NCBI GenBank assembly: GCA_029449235.1
Contig: JANATG010000005.1
Span: 992,001 to 1,056,000 of the forward strand
Source of the DNA: Linnemannia schmuckeri
Lineage: Eukaryota; Mortierellomycota; Mortierellomycetes; Mortierellales; Mortierellaceae
Reading direction: 5' to 3'
DNA: 64,000 bases
The notes beneath the pieces were generated by a model. The model searched no databases. It was not told where the DNA came from and saw only the letters and a list, made by a program, of their open reading frames with translations. Shown one piece after another: positions 57,588 to 64,000 of this stretch. How positions within the stretch are numbered: position 1 is the stretch's first letter; every line of letters begins with the position of its first letter. The translations under genes and the position numbers were made by a program.

Positions 57588-59394
57588 GATGGGCCATGGT
57601 GCATACTCCAAGCCATCGCTCACATTTGTGCGCATTATGAGGACAGTAACCACCATCAACCAAACCACCAAACCAACCAACGATCACTTTTCCTTCTCTT
57701 GCACACAACGCACACCGAACCGAACAAAACAAGCGCATACCATTAATTGATTTGTACAATACTTCATCATCATTTTTTTCTACTTCCTTTCCTTTCTTTT
57801 CCGCCTGTGTCAATTAAAATCGAAAAAAAAAACTTATGTTTACTTGTTCATCTACTCTCGGAAACATTTCTATTGTTTGCTTAAATATGAATGGATGAAG
57901 ACGCGTTTCCCAGAGCCGCCAATACGTTTTTGTTACTTTTCGTGATATGTTGTTGTTAAGAAATACCGTGTCTTATGAAACGAACCCTAGAATTGTTCCT
58001 TATCAGTGAACCAGCTCATAGGAGAGAAAAAAAGCGTCTGAGATCCAACTTTTTTGCACAAAGTTTCGTGGATTTGTTCAGGTCAGCAGACCCCTTGCTC
58101 TCTTCCTTTTTCTCCACCCCGATCGAACGCAAAATATCTAGCCGACGGTCGACAATCGACAACAAACCGACCGACTAACAAACGAACGGATGGACGGACG
58201 CCGTGTAACTAACGGACGGTGGATCAGCCGGTCCTGTCAGAAAACAGAACGACATAAGTTTTTGGCTCCGTGCAGATCAGCGGTCAGAGCATAATAAAAA
58301 GGGTGGGGGTCATTAATTTGGTGTGGGGTATGGAGCCAATGCGAAGAAAACATAACAATGATGCATTTACCCATCGTATTTGTTTCCCCCTCGGGCTTTG
58401 CGGTGTGATATGAGATGTGGAGGGAGTGAATGAGAGAGTGGGATAATTGCATTTGCCGAGGAGCGGGAAAATCAGTCCTATCCCAATTGGGACGGAGCCG
58501 ACACCACGTTTTCCTGGGTGTGTGAGCTATGATGTCGATGATCAGGGGAATGCATGGATGATGGTGGGGCGGAGAAGTATATATATGATTGACATAGAGG
58601 TACCCCGAATGGGTGTTAAGGGTAATGTCATAGCAAGTGATTAGATGATGGAAGAGAAAAAATAAGTTTGCAGGCACCAAGCCATCGATCATCGAGAGCA
58701 ACAAACCACCCCCCGGATCACTGGCTTGATTCGGTCCATTGTTTAGCTTTCATATGAAAACTGAAAAAGACAGAAAAAAAAATCCGAACGGCAGAGTGTT
58801 TGTTGGCGATCGTGCTGCATCTAAAGTAGAACGTTTTTGCACGGTGTAGATGACTTGTTACACTGCCTTCGTATTTGTGCTGTTTATCTTTTTGATTTTT
58901 GGTTGTTTTTCTTTCTCAGGAAATGCTCACCTCGATACATGTCCAGGGGTATGTAAGGGGGAGTGAACAACAGAGTCAGATTAGAAGGAGGGAGAGATAT
59001 GCGCCAGATTGGAGAGAGAGGGAGACATGAAAAGGACGAGTGTCCATGGGAAGAGAGCAGAAGGCGAGACCCCAGGAGGGAGGCAGCCGAGGCGGGGTAA
59101 TTCATTCGAATGGTGTTGTGTTTTCTGTGATTCTTGTTTGCGTGGCTTTCCTCATTTCCTCTTGATTGTGAGCCTCCAATTCATTCAACCCACAACGACC
59201 AGCAATAAAAAGCCCCTTGTTTTGGTGTTTTCTCTTTTTTTCCTTCTGCTATCTCTTTTGTCAACTCTCTCACTCTCTCTCTCTCTCCACTTTCTCACTC
59301 TTATTCCTTCCATTTCACATCCCCATTTCGTCTACTTTAATAATAACATACAAACCACCGCCTTCCCTCTATATCATACATTCATTCACACAAA
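57588..59394. other. Intergenic region, PP4 3' side to malate dehydrogenase promoter
   Basis: 1.8 kb with no supportable gene. 58140-58240 is rich in CGGACG/CGAC-type short repeats. The last 200 nt before the malate dehydrogenase ATG are CT-rich with a TATA-like CAATAAAAAG near 59202, consistent with a promoter. Confidence 0.5.
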
Positions 59395-61189
59395 ATGGTC
59401 AAAGGTATATCCCTCCTCTCCTCTGTCTGTCTTGCGTGTGCCTGCATGAAAACGGAAAATGCTATCATCTGCCAAGCGAATAAAGCATTGCGTTCTGTCT
59501 TGTCTCTCGTTCATTATTATTTTTCTCACACGCTCACTCCTTTGGCTGTTCTCGTCCGATTGCATTTTGCTTCTTTGTTTTGGCCGATATGAACCTCCTG
59601 TCTGTTGAAACAACATCTTTTATTCTAACCGCTTCTCTTTTCGCTGCGTTCTGAACAATCGTACACATTAGTCGTTGTTTGCGGTGCTGCTGGAGGAATT
59701 GGTCAGCCCTTGTCGCTGTTGTTGAAGCAGTCGGACCTGATCTCACACTTGGCTCTGTACGATATCGTCAATGCTCCCGGGGTGGCCGCGGATCTGTCGC
59801 ACATCAACACTGCCTCTAAAGTAACAGGACATGTTGGAAAGGATGCCTTGGCAGAGGCCCTTAGCGGTGCTCACACTGTCGTGATCCCTGCTGGAGTTCC
59901 CCGTAAGCCTGGCATGACCCGGGATGATCTCTTCAAGGTAAACAGTTCATTTCAGTGATAGCATATGTCATTTGGAAATAGGAAGAAGCGAGATGAAAGT
60001 AGGAAGAGGAAGGAGATGATGTTTATCGTTCGTGTTATTTTGACGATACACGTCGTCATAAACAATACACCGCAACACCACGATATACAACTTCTATTTC
60101 TCTTCCCCGCCCGTTTGACTGACCTTTTTCGTTGATACTTTCCGTTTTTTTTTCGGACGTTACGAATGAATAGGTCAATGCCGGGATTGTGCGTGATCTT
60201 GCCGAGGCGTGCGCTCAATGCTGCCCCAAGGCCTTTATTCTCGTCATCTCGAACCCTGTCAACTCGACTGTGCCTATTGTGTGCGAGGTCTTTAAGAAGG
60301 CCGGAGTTTTTGATCCAAGAAAGTAAGTCTTTTTCACTTAGTAACAACAAGATTCATGACTCGTTTTTTTTCCATTCTTTCCTTTTCCACACATTACACA
60401 TTACACATTACACATCTTTTCATTCGTTGGACTGAACTGCGTGTTCACTGCCCATGTGTCCACATGTGTTGGTTTGTGGAGGGTGTTTTTTATTTCAGCT
60501 TTTCTTTTCTTTTTTTTTTTTTTTTTTCAGTACGCATCAGTGATTGACCAGCCGAGTCGATGAACCAATCGAATGCTCACACTTACACTTCCTCCTCTTC
60601 TCTTTTCCATCGTTATCTTAGAGTGTTTGGTGTCACAACTCTCGATGTCGTCCGGTCATCGACCTTTGTCAACCATATCAAGCCTCAGTTCGAACCTCAG
60701 TCCAACAGAATCACCGTCGTTGGCGGACACAGTGGCGCAACCATCGTCCCCATCCTTTCCCAGATCAAGCAGGTCACCTTCACACGTGAGGAGATCAAGG
60801 CCCTGACCCACCGTATCCAATTCGGAGGCGACGAGGTCGTCAAGGCCAAGGATGGCGCAGGATCGGCCACGCTCTCAATGGCCTATGCCGGTGCTCGCTT
60901 CACTACTTCCCTCCTTGAAGCCTCCGTCAGAGGAAAACGCGGTCTGGTCGAGTCGACATATATCCACTTGAAGGGCAACGCTGGCGCAGAGTGGAACGCA
61001 CGCTTGACCGGGCTGGAGTACTTTGCTCAGGATGTCGAGTTGGGTCCCGAGGGTGTTGCTAATGTGTTGGCGTTGCCGGATCTGTCGGCCGAGGAGCAGG
61101 CGCTGGTCAAGATTGCAGTCGGTGAGCTCAAGGGAAACATCACCAAGGGCGTTGACTTTGTCGCCGCTGCCCCTGCCGCCAAGTTGTAA
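59395..61189 (+). CDS. Malate dehydrogenase (NAD-dependent)
   Basis: Interconverts malate and oxaloacetate with NAD. Four exons: 59395-59404 (only ATG GTC AAA G), 59672-59937, 60174-60322 and 60622-61189; GT-AG and in phase, 330 aa. The tiny first exon is supported because joining it gives the Rossmann start MVKVVVCGAAGGIGQP. Catalytic and binding residues are present: PRKPGMTRDDLF (substrate Arg), SNPVNSTVPI, TTLDVVR (Asp about 150, Arg about 153) and VVGGHSGAT (His about 178). There is no mitochondrial presequence, so it is cytosolic or peroxisomal; the C-terminal Ala-Lys-Leu fits a type 1 peroxisomal signal. A polyadenylation-like AATAAA lies at 61423-61428. An ordinary intact gene of normal family length. 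Confidence 0.96.
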
Positions 61190-61754
61190 AAGTCCTCCCA
61201 GGACGTTTTTTGTTTTTGGTGTGTCGTCGTTGGGATTGTGTCTTTTTTCGTCTGTGCTCACATTTCACTCCATTGAGTTTTTTACTCTTCCCTTTTGCGC
61301 TTCTCCGATACCCAGCTGTCCTCTCTTCCCTTTACTACTTCTCAATGTAGTAGGAAATAACGGCAGCTTTTCTTTCACGAGAGAGCGAACCCATTGTACT
61401 TTTACGCCTTTTTTTGTTTTTAAATAAAATCACCTTAACGACCACGATCAATGTGGCAAAATGATACTCCATGTCTGTTTGTGCAGGCCTCTTAGTTTCG
61501 TGTCCGTGTGTGGTAAGCGTGTGACAAAAGAACGACGAAGAAAAAAAGCGACGTGTCTCTGTTTTTGTATGTGCGCAAGTGTGCAAATGTGCAAGCAACG
61601 TAATGGGTGCAAGCAAAGACACTTTGACAGCTGGATAGTCCAGGAATGGTTGCTACAGAACAGCGACAACCTGTCTTCGTAATAAGCGGGCTGCGAATGA
61701 TAGCCAACCATGCAAGAATTGTCAATTAAATATACAATGCAACCTTGAATAGAA

Positions 61755-61792
<38 letters not shown>

Positions 61793-62192
61793 TAAGCTCC
61801 AACTCAAGTCGCCACCATCGTCTCTTCTCCTTTTCTCTCTTCATCACACTGTCTCATCACATAACATACAAGAAGAAGCTAATCACGCCTTTAAAGACTC
61901 ACCATCCCTTCTCTGTGCACCCCTTTTTATCCTGCCTCAGCTGCTTCTTCCACTTCCTCGTTCGTTCTTGCTTCATTCCCTTTTCCTCTTCCTTTTTATT
62001 ATTCCTCTTTGCCTCTTCCTCCTCACCCCTTCGTTCTTCGCCATTACTTTTCCACTCTGTCTCCCTCTGTTTCCCTCTGTCCCTCACTCTGTCTTTCTCG
62101 CTTCCCCCTTCGTCACATTTCAAAAGGGTCCCGTTCTGCACCAAGAAGGAACACGATTCGATTCCATTCGCTGAATCCCATAAGGACCAGCT
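61190..62192. promoter_or_regulatory. Intergenic region upstream of LysM gene
   Basis: Malate dehydrogenase 3' UTR region, then an A-run at 61756-61788, then a CT-rich leader (61880-62115) reading into the LysM gene. No gene seen. The CT-rich stretch is on the sense strand of the downstream gene. Confidence 0.5.
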
Positions 62193-64000
62193 ATGGAGAC
62201 CACCGCAAGGTCACAACTCCTCCTGCACGAAACTCTTGGCGATAAGCATACTCCTCCCTCTCTTCCTCCGTGCAAAGGCACAACAACAATAGCAAAAACT
62301 ACTCTACTTCCCGTCAGAAGTGATCCTCTCCAGACCTCTCCTCCTCCTTCTCCTTCTTTTCTAAACAATCCTTCTCTACCGCACCTTGTCCCCCCTATTG
62401 GCCAGCAACAGCAGGCACCTCTCAAACCCGGCGATCCAATGCTCCAAATACACAATACTACCGGCCACCTCCACCCCGATCTCAACGGCTACCTCAACAA
62501 CCTTACTGCTAAGGACTCTGACCGATCAGGAACAGGGCCAGGGCCAGGGATCGGCCGCAGGAACGTCATCCTGTCTTCTTCTTCAACCCCTATTGCTCCT
62601 GTCAGTCCCTTTCACCAGACCAACAAGGATAAGAAGGATCTTATGCACCATCCCCTAGGAATCACAGCTGACCATGGTCCTTCACCTGACAACCTTGACC
62701 ATGATGATGCAACTACAACACTAAGGAGAGTCAGTAACAACACCCCTGACAGGATACACCAGCACCGCCAACCTCGACAACAACATGACAGCAGACCCGC
62801 CACTAGGGTCGCCGCCGGACTAGCACTCGACCATGATCCCCTTTCAATGGCTAACAATAACTACAACGCCAACACTCTTCTTCAAAGATCAAACGACAGC
62901 AGCAGCAATGATTCCATAAACGACCTCACTCACACCATACCCAAAGCCAACGAGCCCCTATCGCAAACATCCAGGAAGCAGGAAGCAACAGCAGCCACTG
63001 ACACCATGGAAAGCAGTCAACCACCGCAGTTCACAGAAAGAGCAGTCGCACGTTCACTCGATCCATTACTGCAGTCTGTAGACTCCGATCGACGGCCTCA
63101 TCTGTCCTCCTCCTCTAAGCGCTCTCCTACGGCACCACCCTCTGCCTCTTCCTCTTTCTCAAACCGCACAATAGCAAAGCAGAGTCCATTGGAGCATCTG
63201 TCTGACATGGGTCCACTAGAGATAGGGCGTGGGATCGACTCTGGCGTTGTCTTGAACCAGGATCCGCCAACGCACCTCGCAATCAATAATATCCGCAGGA
63301 TATCGACGTCAGACTCTGTGTCTGATCCTCTCCTTCGTGATCCTTCAACATCAACTCTTGCATCGACGCTTAGCATGCTGTCGTCTAACTCGGCTATCGC
63401 AACATCAACCGGCCAAGGACAAGCTGATACGGATCATGGGACAGAGGACTCATCATGGAGCGGCGATCATCCGCTGTTATTTGAATACACCGCAGAACCA
63501 GAGACCATTGATGACAACAGCTATCAAAGTCACGGGTTCCCGTTATCACATCCTCATGATTATTCAACTACGTCACGGCATAAAGGACACACAATGAGTC
63601 TGGGCACCTCTCAAGATCCAACACCGCTTCAGAATTCAGATATCTCTTTCTTTGCATCAGGATCGAATGCGCGCAGGAGACGAAATGGACCCAAGGGAGC
63701 AGAGGAGAGGAGCTGGACATCTCATACGGACAAGGACAAGAACCAAAAGCAGGGCAGCGGACTTGAACCTGGAGGGAAACGTGTCATCATTCATCAAGTC
63801 ACCACCACCGATACACTGGCTGGTATTGCACTGAACTATGGAATTCAGGTGAGGCTCAGAGGTGATTTTTGGTACGGATGCAATATACCGACATTATGGA
63901 TATCACGACAACAACTGATGGTCATACGTAATTACATTGTGGTTGCAAATTAGGTGTCGATTTTGAAAAAATCCAACAAGCTATGGACCAACGACTCCAT
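62193..64000 (+). CDS. LysM-domain protein, intracellular type (3' partial)
   Basis: Exon 1 is 62193-63848 (552 codons from the ATG in CAGCTATGGAG). A GT-AG intron (63849-63953) leads in phase to a second exon that runs off the window at 64000. The N-terminal 540 residues are Ser/Thr/Pro/Gln-rich with no domain seen, no signal peptide and no membrane segment. At the end of exon 1 a LysM domain starts: VIIHQVTTTDTLAGIALNYG, continuing after the intron with VSILKKSNKLWTNDS. This TDTLAGIALxYG form is typical of intracellular eukaryotic LysM proteins (LYSMD1/2-like) and not of secreted chitin-binding effectors. Function unknown; the rest of the protein is outside the window. Confidence 0.85.

Overview
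This is about 64 kb of nuclear chromosome from a filamentous fungus. Three things point to the Mucoromycota, most likely Mortierella-like (Linnemannia/Mortierella); that placement is inference from style, with no marker gene to prove it. Genes carry many short GT-AG introns. Non-coding DNA is full of homopolymer and CT/GA tracts. The proteins (GCN4-like bZIP, Nrg1-like zinc finger, forkhead factor, Gyp5-like RabGAP, alkaline ceramidase, PP4 catalytic subunit) are fungal orthologues with Gln/His/Ser-rich extensions. No rRNA, tRNA, CRISPR or bacterial-style operon was seen.

Layout: 1-3.7 kb holds a GCN4/Cpc1-like bZIP (+, 5' end outside the window) convergent with RIB3 (-). 3.7-19.2 kb is a 15.5 kb stretch with no supportable gene, leading to an Nrg1-like C2H2 factor (+, 19.2-21.8 kb). 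23.4-28.4 kb is a forkhead factor (-) with a long first intron. 28.4-35.2 kb is a second gene-free stretch, ending in a diverged tandem repeat. 35.2-44.1 kb holds two tandem minus-strand genes: a mitochondrial BCKDK/PDK-type kinase and a Gyp5/EVI5-like TBC RabGAP. 45.6-49.7 kb holds an RD/RE-repeat coiled-coil protein (+) convergent with an alkaline ceramidase (-). 50.5-54.9 kb is a decayed mobile-element gene (-). 55.8-64 kb holds the PP4 catalytic subunit, malate dehydrogenase and a LysM-domain protein (all +; the last is cut by the window end).

The most interesting locus is the decayed gene at 50.5-54.9 kb. Read through several frameshifts and stops, it is one spliced gene whose N-terminus is an XPG/FEN1-like (PIN-fold) nuclease and whose C-terminus has the signature of Fanzor, the eukaryotic relative of the RNA-guided nuclease TnpB: a RuvC-type Asp, then T-S-K-K-C, a zinc finger, and R-D. 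An 11-bp perfect inverted repeat lies just past its stop codon, where TnpB/Fanzor guide RNAs normally sit. The host genes around it are all open, so the lesions look like real decay rather than assembly error. The element lies between the divergently transcribed ceramidase and PP4 genes.

Exon structures were built by hand from splice consensus, reading-frame phase and family conservation; every complete multi-exon gene listed closes to a whole number of codons. The functional genes are otherwise unrelated housekeeping or regulatory genes with no pathway clustering.
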